DNA of 64,000 bases from JAZDFP01 sp043801445 (GTDB taxonomy: Bacteria; Planctomycetota; MHYJ01; JACQXL01): assembly GCA_043801445.1 (NCBI GenBank), contig JAZDMB010000038.1, positions 10,071 to 74,070 of the forward strand, written 5' to 3'. The first letter of the stretch is position 1. Every line of letters begins with the position of its first letter. This document shows positions 24,926 through 33,118 of the stretch, one piece after another. The position numbers and the translations under genes are program-made. The notes under the pieces are model-generated. The model had not been told where the DNA came from, did not search any database, and worked only from the letters and a program-made list of their open reading frames with translations.

Positions 24926-26077
24926 TTATTTTCTTTCGCCGATAGTTACTGTGATTGATTTTCTTTTACCGTCGCGAAGTATTACAATTTCAATATTATC
25001 ACCAACGCCGGATTTATTAATAAGATTAACTAATTCATCAGGTGAATTTACCTTCTGATTATTATATTCCAATACAATATCGCCTTCCTGAAGTTTGGCT
25101 TTATCGGCAGGTGATTGAGGATTGACCGTTAATATAAAAACGCCTTCGGGTTTGCTTATTTTCAGTTCTTTAAGAAGATTATCAAGCGAATTCACTCCAT
25201 AATGCCGGGCTAAAGCCTCGTTGATAGTGCTAAGTTCAACCCCCATAGACGGACGGGATACCTTACCTTTATTTATCAATTGCTGCATAATATATTTTGC
25301 TCTGTTAATGGGAATAGCAAATCCGATACCCTGATAGCCGCCGCTTTGGGTGATAATAGCCGAATTTATGCCGATAACCTCTCCGCTTAACGAGACTAAT
25401 GGACCGCCGCTGTTACCCGGATTAATAGCCGCATCGGTTTGAATGAATCCCGGATAATCACCGGCTATTTTAACATTGCCAACTGACTCGCGTTTAGCGC
25501 TGATGATTCCTGAAGTAACGGTTTGACCCAATCCGAATGGACTGCCGATAGCCAGGACCATTTCTCCGGTTTCTATTTTATCAGAGTCGCCTAATAAAGC
25601 CGGTATTAAGTTTGTGGCATCTATTTTAACGATAGCAATGTCGCTTAAAGAATCGCTGCCGATAACTTTGCCGATTACTTCACGGCCGTCATCCAATGTA
25701 ACCTTAATTTCATCCACACCCTGGACCACATGATTATTGGTGATGATGTAACCTTTATTATCAACAATGACGCCTGAGCCAATCTGAGAAGATTCAAATT
25801 GGCGCGGCACAATACCCCAGAAGAAATCATCTACATAGCCCCTAAGGGTTTTTTTAGTGGAAATGCTTACGACTGACGGCCTGACTAATTTTACAAGTTT
25901 AACGAATTGCTGTGAGGTTTCCTTGAAGTCTTTTAGTTCTTTTATAATAGAAGTTCGTTCTTCTTCTGATAACAGAGGTGATGCTGTTAAATGATTGAGA
26001 CTGTAGTATTTGGATATAAATACACCGGTTACCACGCCGACTAACAAAATGATTGCCAGATAAATATTTTTAGTCAT
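24926..26077 (-). CDS. HtrA-like membrane serine protease with one PDZ domain
   Basis: A 383-residue S1C protease. An N-terminal membrane anchor (YLAIILLVGVVTGVFISKY) precedes the protease domain with triad His116 (TNNHVV), Asp146 (SDIAIVK) and Ser223 (GNSGGPL). A single PDZ domain (about residues 280-378) ends the protein, giving a DegS-like layout. DegS cleaves an anti-sigma factor in other bacteria; together with the ECF sigma and anti-sigma genes 0.2-2.5 kb away, this hints at a sigma-E-type cascade. That function is inferred. Confidence 0.9.
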   Translation of the reverse strand: MTKNIYLAIILLVGVVTGVFISKYYSLNHLTASPLLSEEERTSIIKELKDFKETSQQFVKLVKLVRPSVVSISTKKTLRGYVDDFFWGIVPRQFESSQIGSGVIVDNKGYIITNNHVVQGVDEIKVTLDDGREVIGKVIGSDSLSDIAIVKIDATNLIPALLGDSDKIETGEMVLAIGSPFGLGQTVTSGIISAKRESVGNVKIAGDYPGFIQTDAAINPGNSGGPLVSLSGEVIGINSAIITQSGGYQGIGFAIPINRAKYIMQQLINKGKVSRPSMGVELSTINEALARHYGVNSLDNLLKELKISKPEGVFILTVNPQSPADKAKLQEGDIVLEYNNQKVNSPDELVNLINKSGVGDNIEIVILRDGKRKSITVTIGERK

Positions 26078-26185
26078 AATCTTACTCCCTTTTGTAATAA
26101 GAGTTCAAATGCTCAAAAGTTCAAAATTAGCGAATAAACATTCCTTCTTTGAACTGTTGAGCTCTTAAACCATTAAACTTTGGTA

Positions 26186-27388
26186 TTATTTGGGATACAC
26201 CAAAGTTTCTTTTCTATCGTTTCTAATGACAGTTAATTTAATCTTGCTGTTTTCAAGCGCAGTCTTTATTAGTCGTCTGTATTCCCAAATAGTTTTTGCC
26301 TCGGAATCATTAACCGAAACGATTATGTCGTTTTCCTTCAATCCCATTTTTTCACCCAAACTATTCCCTTCAACGCCGGTTACTAACACACCGTTCTCTA
26401 TATTTGACTTTTGTTTTAAGGAATTACTGATACTCTCTATAAAAATCCCCAAATTTGCAGTTGCTTCTGAATGACCCGTTCCGGGTTTTCGCTCAGAGAA
26501 CCCGTCAGGGTTCGTGGAGTTAGGTGGAGTAGTTGGTTTTTGTGGTGGTTTTATCCCAGGGACGTCCGGGTTATACTGTTTGAACATATCCTTGAGTTTT
26601 TCCATCTGTTTCCTGAGGTCATCCCAACGTTGGCCCCAGGCATTACCGAAATCCTTCCAGATGTCGTCCATATCAAAATTAGGAACTTCTATTGAGGAAG
26701 GCGGATTCTCGCCGATGCCGTATTCCTTGGCAATCTTGGGATATTTTTTCTTAAATTCGTCAAGAGAATCTGCCGTATATGTTTTGCCGGTTTGTTTGCC
26801 GTCCTTATCGTATTCTGTAATGGTTACCGTAACTTTGCCTGAAGAATCCTGCGATAGAGCGAAACTCTTTGCGCCGGGTGATGCATTATTGATGGTAATA
26901 TTAAATCTATTGGAGAATTGTTTCAGTGTCGGTCCTATCTTTTTAGGCAATGATTCCGGAGATTCATCCTGTTGCTGTTGTTTTTTCTGCTCGGCTTTTG
27001 TAACGGCTTTGATGATAATTTTCGCCCGCCATGCGACTTCAGGGTCATTACTCCTTGCTGCCTCTTCAAGCAACGGCAGGGCAGGTCTGCCTATTTTCTT
27101 AAGCCCATCGGTTGCTCCATCACGCACTGCGATATCATCAGAATTAAGCTCTTTAATCAGCCGGTTAATTTCTTCCGTAGCAACGGTTTCATTCTCTTTT
27201 GAGGGTATTTGTTGAGGCGCCCCGATAATAATAGTTCCGTTGCCACCGGAACCGCCGCTACCCTTTTCATCACCGTCTTTACCGCCGTTTCCACCGTTGG
27301 CAGAAACACTTGCATAGACAGATACCGCACAAAAAAGTCCTATAATCACACTCACAGCTATTACTCGTTTTACTTGTGATGTAATCAT
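26186..27388 (-). CDS. Exported HEAT-like / PDZ domain protein
   Basis: A 400-residue exported protein: a signal peptide (VIAVSVIIGLFCAVSVYAS), a Gly/Asp-rich linker (NGGNGGKDGDEKGSGGSGGN), an armadillo/HEAT-like segment (NSDDIAVRDGATDGLKKIGR, about residues 88-130), a charged middle part and a C-terminal PDZ domain (GVLVTGVEGNSLGEKMGLKE). No protease domain is present, so a substrate-binding or adaptor role next to the HtrA proteases is possible. The tail region contains the palindromic insertion PDGFSERKPGTG shared with the CsgG-like lipoprotein near 5.1 kb. Confidence 0.75.
   Translation of the reverse strand: MITSQVKRVIAVSVIIGLFCAVSVYASVSANGGNGGKDGDEKGSGGSGGNGTIIIGAPQQIPSKENETVATEEINRLIKELNSDDIAVRDGATDGLKKIGRPALPLLEEAARSNDPEVAWRAKIIIKAVTKAEQKKQQQQDESPESLPKKIGPTLKQFSNRFNITINNASPGAKSFALSQDSSGKVTVTITEYDKDGKQTGKTYTADSLDEFKKKYPKIAKEYGIGENPPSSIEVPNFDMDDIWKDFGNAWGQRWDDLRKQMEKLKDMFKQYNPDVPGIKPPQKPTTPPNSTNPDGFSERKPGTGHSEATANLGIFIESISNSLKQKSNIENGVLVTGVEGNSLGEKMGLKENDIIVSVNDSEAKTIWEYRRLIKTALENSKIKLTVIRNDRKETLVYPK
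26478..26525. repeat. Palindromic coding repeat (PGTG family), copy B
   Basis: A 48-bp segment starting GTTCCGGGTTTTCGCTCAGA, closely matching 5131-5177. It has an internal palindrome AACCCGTCAGGGTT and is translated in frame as PDGFSERKPGTG. Confidence 0.75.
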
Positions 27389-27432
27389 AAATAACCCTCC
27401 TTTTAATATATACGATATATATCAAGAAATTA

Positions 27433-27518
27433 GTAAACTGATTAAGCGGATTTAATGGATTTTGATTTAGATGGTGAATTTATCCGTTTAATCTGATTTA
27501 TCTGCTTAATCTGTTTAC
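27433..27518. repeat. Intergenic inverted repeat
   Basis: GTAAACTGATTAAGCGGAT at the left and ATCTGCTTAATCTGTTTAC at the right form an imperfect 19-bp inverted repeat. It belongs to the same sequence type as 14600-14670. Located upstream of the HEAT-PDZ gene. Confidence 0.65.
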
Positions 27519-27689
27519 TATATTGTATACTTTCCTATACTGTGAAACATAATTAATAGCACTTTTCCAGAAAAAGTCAAGTATTTTTTATTCGGCAGAT
27601 ACTGCGATAATATCGGGAAATAACTAACAACGTGATTAAGCGGGATTAACGGAAAGGAAAAATCAGTTTAATCTGTGGCTATTTTTCTT

Positions 27690-27846
27690 GACCCGTTAGA
27701 GATAGATTGATATTGTTTAGTTATATATAATGGTTGCTAAAATGATTAAATGGTTTTCCATGTAGAAATAAAATTAAGGTATTACGGTCACGCCAACCCG
27801 TCCCGAACCGACGGGTCGGGAATGCGTGACCTATCTCTAACGGGTC
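27690..27846. repeat. 157-bp element with perfect 16-bp terminal inverted repeats
   Basis: GACCCGTTAGAGATAG (27690-27705) and its exact complement (27831-27846) bound the element. A direct TCTTGAC occurs at both ends (27686-27692 and 27845-27851). Internally, GTCACGC...GCGTGAC (27787-27830) encloses further palindromes. The ends share CCCGTTAGA with the 75-bp coding elements. It carries no gene and lies 59 bp upstream of the next start codon. Confidence 0.8.
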
Positions 27847-27904
27847 TTGACTAATTTGCACGCATATTATATTAAATATTAAAATCAAAACGAAAGGAGA
27901 AAGT

Positions 27905-29140
27905 ATGAAAAATATAACCTTGATACTTAAACTGGGGCTGGTATTGTGCATAACCGTTTTGTTCAGCAGCATGCCGCTTTTTAGTTCAGCCGAGGCCGGC
28001 GCGGAGAGTTATGATAAATACACCAAAGCCGTGGAAACCATCCTGAGAGAATTTGATAAAGTCAATTTTGCTCTGGACAGCGGCAGCGATACCAAGAGCC
28101 TGAATGATAAATTGATTGCCGAGGTCGATAAAAAAATCCATGAGGAAAATAACCTGAGAGACCTGCGCTCCGGGATTCAAAAACCCATGATATCGGATAC
28201 CCTCTTAGGACAGGGCCTGGTCTATTACAACAAACTGCTCACGGTTCTGACCAAGACCAAAGGCAACAAAGAAATGAGCAAAATCGCCCAATATCTAAAG
28301 AAAGTGGCAAATGGTTTTGTGGAAATAACCCGTACTGCCCTCAAAAAAGAAGAATCAATCACCATAAAGGATTGTCCGTTATGCAGAGGCACTCTGACTG
28401 TTGATTGCTATTATTGCCTGGCTGAGAATAAAGGTGTTTGCCCGAGTTGTAAAGGTTCGGGTTGTTCGACCTGTGACAGAATCGGTTCTTGCTCTGTATG
28501 CATAAACTCCGGCAAGATATTCTGCCCGGTCTGCCCCGTGATTACCCGCGGCGCGGCATCATCCGATGAAATGGAAATCATGGTTAATGAATTGGTCACC
28601 ATCCTAAGATTAGCCACATTACAGGTAATAGAAACGGACTGGCAGAAACAGGATAAGGACGGTAACAAGAAACGCGATTACTGGACCTATGATGTTTCCT
28701 GTTTATTCAGGATGTTACAGGCGGGTGGCATTACACCGGTCGCAGCGGTCGAGAAGGAATTAGCCCGGGCTGATGGTGCCCCGGCAAAAAACGATGCCTT
28801 TGGCGAAGTCAAAATATTAGAGTGGGAAGCCGCTGCTTTTACACCGACGCCCCGTTCCGGATATATCTTCCGCACTATGACCAAAAACCAAAAAGGCGTC
28901 AATTATAATCAGAATGTGGTTGGCAATGTTACCGCCACCAATGACCGCGAATATGCCTTTATCTCTTACCCGGCGGTTTACGGAAAGACCGGTAACAGAA
29001 CCTTTATTGTGAGCCAGTCCGGCAAGATTTACAGTGCTGATTGTGGTGGTGATGATAAAAAGACAGTCCTGCAATGGCCGGCTGATAATCCGACCACGGT
29101 CATGAGCCCGGGCGGACGCAACTGGGAAATAGTCCAGTAA
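27905..29140 (+). CDS. Exported protein with DnaJ-like cysteine-rich zinc-binding region
   Basis: A 411-residue protein of unknown function. It has a signal peptide (LGLVLCITVLFSSMPLFSSAEA) and a Shine-Dalgarno AAAGGAG just before the ATG. Residues ~155-205 hold repeated CxxC pairs (CPLCRG, CYYC, CPSCKGSGC, CSVC, CPVC) like the zinc finger of DnaJ, which is unusual after a signal peptide. The C-terminal part (about 210-411) is not recognised. Codon use is visibly richer in G and C at third positions than the neighbours, suggesting recent transfer or high expression. Confidence 0.75.
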   Translation: MKNITLILKLGLVLCITVLFSSMPLFSSAEAGAESYDKYTKAVETILREFDKVNFALDSGSDTKSLNDKLIAEVDKKIHEENNLRDLRSGIQKPMISDTLLGQGLVYYNKLLTVLTKTKGNKEMSKIAQYLKKVANGFVEITRTALKKEESITIKDCPLCRGTLTVDCYYCLAENKGVCPSCKGSGCSTCDRIGSCSVCINSGKIFCPVCPVITRGAASSDEMEIMVNELVTILRLATLQVIETDWQKQDKDGNKKRDYWTYDVSCLFRMLQAGGITPVAAVEKELARADGAPAKNDAFGEVKILEWEAAAFTPTPRSGYIFRTMTKNQKGVNYNQNVVGNVTATNDREYAFISYPAVYGKTGNRTFIVSQSGKIYSADCGGDDKKTVLQWPADNPTTVMSPGGRNWEIVQ

Positions 29141-29552
29141 AAAACGTTATATCTGTATCATGGGATAATGGGCGAGACTTTGCGGTGTCTGTCGCAGGTA
29201 CATCAGTAGACTTGATTTTTCATTTGTTCCGCCTTGCATAGTAGTTAATTAGCCCATTCTATTCGGTCAAATGTATCCTACGAGGAACTATAATTTATCC
29301 CATTCTCTGGCCGTAGAGAGTGGGTAAGATTTTTGCCATATTGCGTAGTGGAACGGAGTCCCGATGAACATCGGGGAGGGTTTAGAAAATGCGCCGTCCC
29401 AGCCTGCGTTAAAACTTCGGCGGGCAGGCGTGCCAATGTGATAAAAAGAAGTATTGGTTTTAGTGTCTACCATTAACTGAGATTATACCAAAAATATTCA
29501 TAATTGCAAGTAGTTTTTAGACAAGCTCTGTGTGTCGTATTTACAGAATACC
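29141..29552. other. Gene-free region with palindromes
   Basis: 412 bp with no convincing gene. It contains CCCATTCTCTGG...AGAGAGTGGG (about 29299-29323), CCCGATGAACATCGGGG (29360-29376) and a GGCGGGCAGGCG stretch (29420-29431). An open frame at 29288-29473 is built mostly from these repeats and is not called. Confidence 0.55.
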
Positions 29553-30152
29553 TCATCTATCAAATATTAAAACTCCAAAAAGGAATTTAGCGATAAGACC
29601 AACAATTATAGGAAGAATTGTGCCAAGAATTATAGAAATACCAATAATCTTTAGGGCAAAAAATGGAATAGAAAACTCCTCCTTCCATTTGAGTTTATGT
29701 CGTATTAATACAAGTAAATACCCTATTGCGGCACAAATCACAATCCGTATTATAATTATCGTAGAAATCATAACTGGCATAGTAAGTTGTAGGCCGATTT
29801 CTTCTAATAGCCCCCAAAAAAAATACTCTGGTAAAATAATAAAAGCGCCTATGAGTTCAATAGAGGAGGGTGGAAAGGTGAAATTAAATACCAAAGTTAT
29901 TCCGACAAGGGCCATACTTACTCCTGATAAGCAACCTATAATTATGGCTTTCTTGCGGGTTATAGGTGGGGGTTCACAAATCTGTTGTGGTGATTGTGGT
30001 CGTTCGTATGCAGGTTGTTTTTCAGTTTCTATAGAGTCGTCTGCAGGTATAATGGTTTCAGCGCCACAATTTTGACATTTTGCCACTTCGCTTCTCTTAA
30101 GAAACCTTACAATTAATTCATGGTCACATTTTGGACAATTTAATTTTAGCAT
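29553..30152 (-). CDS. Zinc-ribbon membrane protein of unknown function
   Basis: A 199-residue protein not recognised as a named family. The N-terminus MLKLNCPKCDHELIVRF...CQNCGAE forms a CxxC...CxxC zinc ribbon (residues 6-30). A Pro/Gln-rich linker follows, then about four hydrophobic helices between residues 68 and 199 (KAIIIGCLSGVSMALVGITL; LTMPVMISTIIIIRIVICAA; ALKIIGISIILGTILPIIVG). Proteins with a cytoplasmic zinc ribbon and membrane helices are common in planctomycetes and related groups. It lies next to the RAYT element. Confidence 0.65.
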   Translation of the reverse strand: MLKLNCPKCDHELIVRFLKRSEVAKCQNCGAETIIPADDSIETEKQPAYERPQSPQQICEPPPITRKKAIIIGCLSGVSMALVGITLVFNFTFPPSSIELIGAFIILPEYFFWGLLEEIGLQLTMPVMISTIIIIRIVICAAIGYLLVLIRHKLKWKEEFSIPFFALKIIGISIILGTILPIIVGLIAKFLFGVLIFDR

Positions 30153-30205
30153 AAAAAACTACACTTTCATTATTTATATGGTTTTTGATCACAAGATTCT
30201 CTCGC

Positions 30206-30966
30206 GGGACAGACCACATATTTTCTTTCCCTTTATTTCCGCGGTCTACCGGACTTCTTCTTCCCAAAATGCCGCTTTAACTTCCTTTCCAACATCTCTA
30301 TAAAATCGCTATCCCCTAACGGCTTACCTTGCCTGGTCGTAATTCTTATCCGATTTATCTCCTTTTTCGGTATCGGCGCCTTGATGAATTCCACATAGTC
30401 AGACCTCTCGTCTTCGGTAATTAATTCATCGGTTAGCTCCTCATCCAGCCGACCGGTTATATGAGCCCGGGCGCTGGAATACGGATAATCCTCTAACTCC
30501 TTAACCATTCCGGCCCTTAAGGGATTCTGTTCTATATACCTTGCCACGGCCCATAAATACGGCTCCTCATCTATTATACACGAATGATAACGCCCTTCAA
30601 GTAATCGTCCGGTGCGTTTATATCTTTTATTTATATACCTCGTATAGCAGACATTTAATCCCTGCATCATTTTAGCCAGTGATTCCGGCTTATTAGGCCT
30701 GACCAAAAGGTGAATATGATTAGTCATCAAGCAGTAAGCCATTATTTTGACGTCCCAGACGTCAGCATATTCCCTGAGCCAGTCCAGATATTTGTCTCTG
30801 GTGGTTTGAGCAAAGAAAATCTTTTCCCGGTTATTACCACGTTGAATAACATGATGCGGAAAACCAACTGCAACGGCTCGGGCAACTCTTGGCATAACCT
30901 CATATTTAATAAACGACGTCTTGCTTGTCAAGTAAAATGGGCATTAGAAAATATGTGGTCTGTCCC
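30206..30966. mobile_element. RAYT transposon-like unit bounded by 21-bp inverted repeats
   Basis: The left end 30206-30226 (GGGACAGACCACATATTTTC...) and right end 30946-30966 are exact reverse complements over 21 bp. The 761-bp unit contains only the RAYT transposase gene, whose stop codon lies 7 bp inside the left repeat. REP-associated transposases are normally flanked by REP palindromes; a perfect pair of this length suggests recent activity or selection for the ends. Confidence 0.8.
30233..30895 (-). CDS. REP-associated tyrosine transposase (RAYT), Y1 family
   Basis: Single-strand DNA nuclease/transposase of the IS200/REP (Y1, HUH) superfamily. The start at 30895 gives MPRVARAVAVGFPHHVIQRG, the usual RAYT N-terminus; the longer frame from 30931 runs into the flanking inverted repeat. 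Key motifs are CLMTNHIHLLV (the HUH histidines), YTRYINKRYKRTGRLLEGRYHS and ARYIEQNPLRAGMV. About 220 residues, apparently full length, with a basic C-terminal tail (KLKRHFGKKKSGRPRK). RAYTs are linked to REP palindrome dispersal, and many palindromes in this window sit inside genes. Confidence 0.92.
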   Translation of the reverse strand: MPRVARAVAVGFPHHVIQRGNNREKIFFAQTTRDKYLDWLREYADVWDVKIMAYCLMTNHIHLLVRPNKPESLAKMMQGLNVCYTRYINKRYKRTGRLLEGRYHSCIIDEEPYLWAVARYIEQNPLRAGMVKELEDYPYSSARAHITGRLDEELTDELITEDERSDYVEFIKAPIPKKEINRIRITTRQGKPLGDSDFIEMLERKLKRHFGKKKSGRPRK

Positions 30967-31044
30967 ATGTCCCCAGGAAAATTTGGATAATTCCGAGTTG
31001 CAGTTGTTAATTTTCATCTCTAAATCGTTTCCAACGGTGGGGGG

Positions 31045-31362
31045 GTATCCCCCTGCAGTAAGTATAGTATCTCCCTGCGCATACAGGGGTATCTCCCTAC
31101 GAATAGTATAGTATATCCCAGCCACAGTCGGGGTATCTTCCTGCATCATTCGGGGTATATCCCTGCGGATAGTCTCATGTATCCCTGCGCACTGAATGGT
31201 ATCCCCTGACGGCTACAATGGTATATCCTATCGGCTATAAGGGTATCCCGTATCAGATAGCCTGGTATATCCTATCGGTTATGGGTATATCTCCCAGCGC
31301 TACGAATATACCCTCCCATAGGCAGGGGGGGTGTATCCCTACCCTATATGGGTGGGGGTATA
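31045..31362. repeat. 22-bp periodic array 2 with GC-rich cap
   Basis: About twelve units of 22 bp, each opening GTAT, at 31045, 31067, 31089, 31111, 31133, 31155, (31179), 31199, 31221, 31243, 31265 and 31285. Only two steps deviate (24 then 20, summing to 44), and the last is 20. A typical unit is GTATATCCTATCGGCTATAA. The array ends in TATGGGTGGGGGTATA (31347-31362), the same 16-mer that ends array 3. It follows the RAYT unit by about 80 bp. There are no CRISPR-type spacers. Confidence 0.85.
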
Positions 31363-32010
31363 TAGGGTATATCCCCAGGGGTATATACCCTACCCCCCCC
31401 TGTAATATTCTTGAATAGTTAATCTTCTTTCCTAACAGATACGATAATATTAATAACGTTAGTTAGGGAGTGCTTGGGAGGGGTAATACCCCATTTTGGA
31501 TTTCATCATTTTTTATGAAATTTATAACTTAATTTAAATCAAGAGTTATGGAAAATATAAAAAATATTTTTCAAAAACTTTGTTCCTTTTTCAATCTCAG
31601 TTGTATACATATAATAGAGAGACCTTAAGAAGTATGTAGTATAAAGTATATAGTATATAGTATATATAGAAGGTCGGGTAAGAGAAGAGGAAGCGTAAGA
31701 TTAACCGCAGAGGCATAGAGAGCACGGAGGAATGAACTAATGTCTAATGCCTAATAACTTCGTGCCTTTGTCCCAAAATGGGATAAATGGTGAAAGTTTA
31801 TTTTTCCTTTGTCTTCTGTTTTGTGATTAAATTATTGACGTAATAAAATAGTTTCATTACAAATAAGACACGATTTTTAGTTCTGTAGTTCTTTTAGAGA
31901 TATCCTATAAGGATGTAAAGGAATATCCCGACATTCGTCGGGATAAGAAACTGTAATAATACATCGCCCCTACTGGTCGCTGTATTTAACAGTTTTTAAG
32001 GAGGTATGAG
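31363..32010. other. AT-rich leader region upstream of trpS
   Basis: About 650 bp without a gene. It contains further GGGTATA/TATACCC palindromes next to the array (31363-31400), a TATAGTATA-rich tandem stretch (about 31639-31665), part of a CGCAGAGGCATAGAGAGCAC dispersed repeat (31704-31724) and the palindrome ATCCCGACATTCGTCGGGAT (31926-31945). No T-box motif for tryptophan control was recognised. The trpS Shine-Dalgarno AAGGAGGT is at 31998-32005. Confidence 0.5.
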
Positions 32011-33054
32011 ATGACTAAGCCGAGGATTCTTTCAGGGATGAGGCCAACCGGGCGGATGCATTTGGGGCATCTGGTCGGCGCTGTGGAGAATTGGGTGCAG
32101 TTGCAGGATGATTATGAGTGTTTTTATATGGTGGCTGATTGGCATGCCTTGATGAGTGAATACGAGAATCCGGCTTCTATTAGAAAATATGGTTATGATA
32201 ATGTAACGGATTGGCTGTCAGCCGGTATAGACCCCAAGCGGAGCACGATTTTTGTCCAGTCCGATGTGCCGGAACACTTGGAGTTGTATATGATTCTTTC
32301 TACGATTACACCGTTAGGCTGGCTGGAACGTTGCCCGACTTATAAGGAACAGCTGACTGAAATAAAGGGTAAAGACCTTTGTACTTATGCCTTCCTGGGT
32401 TATCCGGTTTTACAGGCTGCGGACATTCTTCTTTATAAGGCGCAGGCTGTGCCGGTCGGCGAGGACCAGTTGCCTCATTTGGAATTGACCAGAGAGATTG
32501 CCAGGCGGTTGAATTATCTGTTTGGGGGAGGTCTGAGGCAGGAGTCAGGAGCTCATAGCACTCCGAATTCCAAACTAGTTGTTCCGAATTATCTGGTTCC
32601 TGAACCGGATGCAAAACTGACTCGCTTCCCGCGTTTATTAGGGCTTGATAAAAGGAAGATGAGCAAGAGTTACGATAATGCTATCAATCTGGCTGATTCG
32701 GCAGAAGAGATAACCAAAAAAGTCCAGACAATGTTTACAGACCCGCAACGCATAAGGAAAAATGACCCCGGACATCCGGCTGAATGTAATTTGTATGCCT
32801 ATTATAAGGTATTCAGTCCTGACAAGCATAATTCTTTGGCTGAGGAATGTCATGGCGCAAAGATTGGTTGTGTGGATTGTAAAAAGCAATTAGCTGAATT
32901 ATTAATAAATCTGACTAAACCATTCCGTGATAAACGCAAGGAAATGGAAAAGGACCATCATTATATCAAGAAGGTTTTAGAAGAAGGCGCCGAAAGAGCG
33001 CGTCAGGTTGCTTCAAAGACAATGAAAGATATCCGTAAGGCAGTGTTCGGATAG
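32011..33054 (+). CDS. trpS: Tryptophanyl-tRNA synthetase
   Basis: Cytoplasmic class Ic aminoacyl-tRNA synthetase. The HIGH-type motif is HLGH (residues 17-20), and the KMSKS motif is intact in KRKMSKSYDNA. GEDQLPHLELTREIARRLN is another TrpS signature. The length of 347 aa is normal. A strong Shine-Dalgarno (AAGGAGGT) lies 5 bp upstream of the ATG. The next gene is scpA, 55-64 bp downstream behind a hairpin. Confidence 0.96.
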   Translation: MTKPRILSGMRPTGRMHLGHLVGAVENWVQLQDDYECFYMVADWHALMSEYENPASIRKYGYDNVTDWLSAGIDPKRSTIFVQSDVPEHLELYMILSTITPLGWLERCPTYKEQLTEIKGKDLCTYAFLGYPVLQAADILLYKAQAVPVGEDQLPHLELTREIARRLNYLFGGGLRQESGAHSTPNSKLVVPNYLVPEPDAKLTRFPRLLGLDKRKMSKSYDNAINLADSAEEITKKVQTMFTDPQRIRKNDPGHPAECNLYAYYKVFSPDKHNSLAEECHGAKIGCVDCKKQLAELLINLTKPFRDKRKEMEKDHHYIKKVLEEGAERARQVASKTMKDIRKAVFG

Positions 33055-33067
33055 CACAAAGCAAAGA

Positions 33068-33092
33068 GCGTAGAGGTTATAATTCTCTACGC
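33068..33092. repeat. Hairpin between trpS and scpA
   Basis: GCGTAGAG and CTCTACGC form an 8-bp stem with a 9-base loop. It is followed by TATATGCTCTATACTCTATG without a T-run. This could be a weak terminator or processing site; it is not a clear intrinsic terminator. Confidence 0.5.
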
Positions 33093-33118
33093 TATATGCT
33101 CTATACTCTATGCTTAAC

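Noticed and set aside
29288..29473. Small minus-strand open frame (61 codons)
   Set aside because: It is composed largely of repeat palindromes.
31045..31362. CRISPR array
   Set aside because: Units are contiguous 22-bp repeats without unique spacers, no leader or cas genes are near, and unit sequence is degenerate.
31700..32010. A T-box leader upstream of trpS
   Set aside because: No specifier loop or T-box sequence could be recognised; only repeats and a Shine-Dalgarno are seen.
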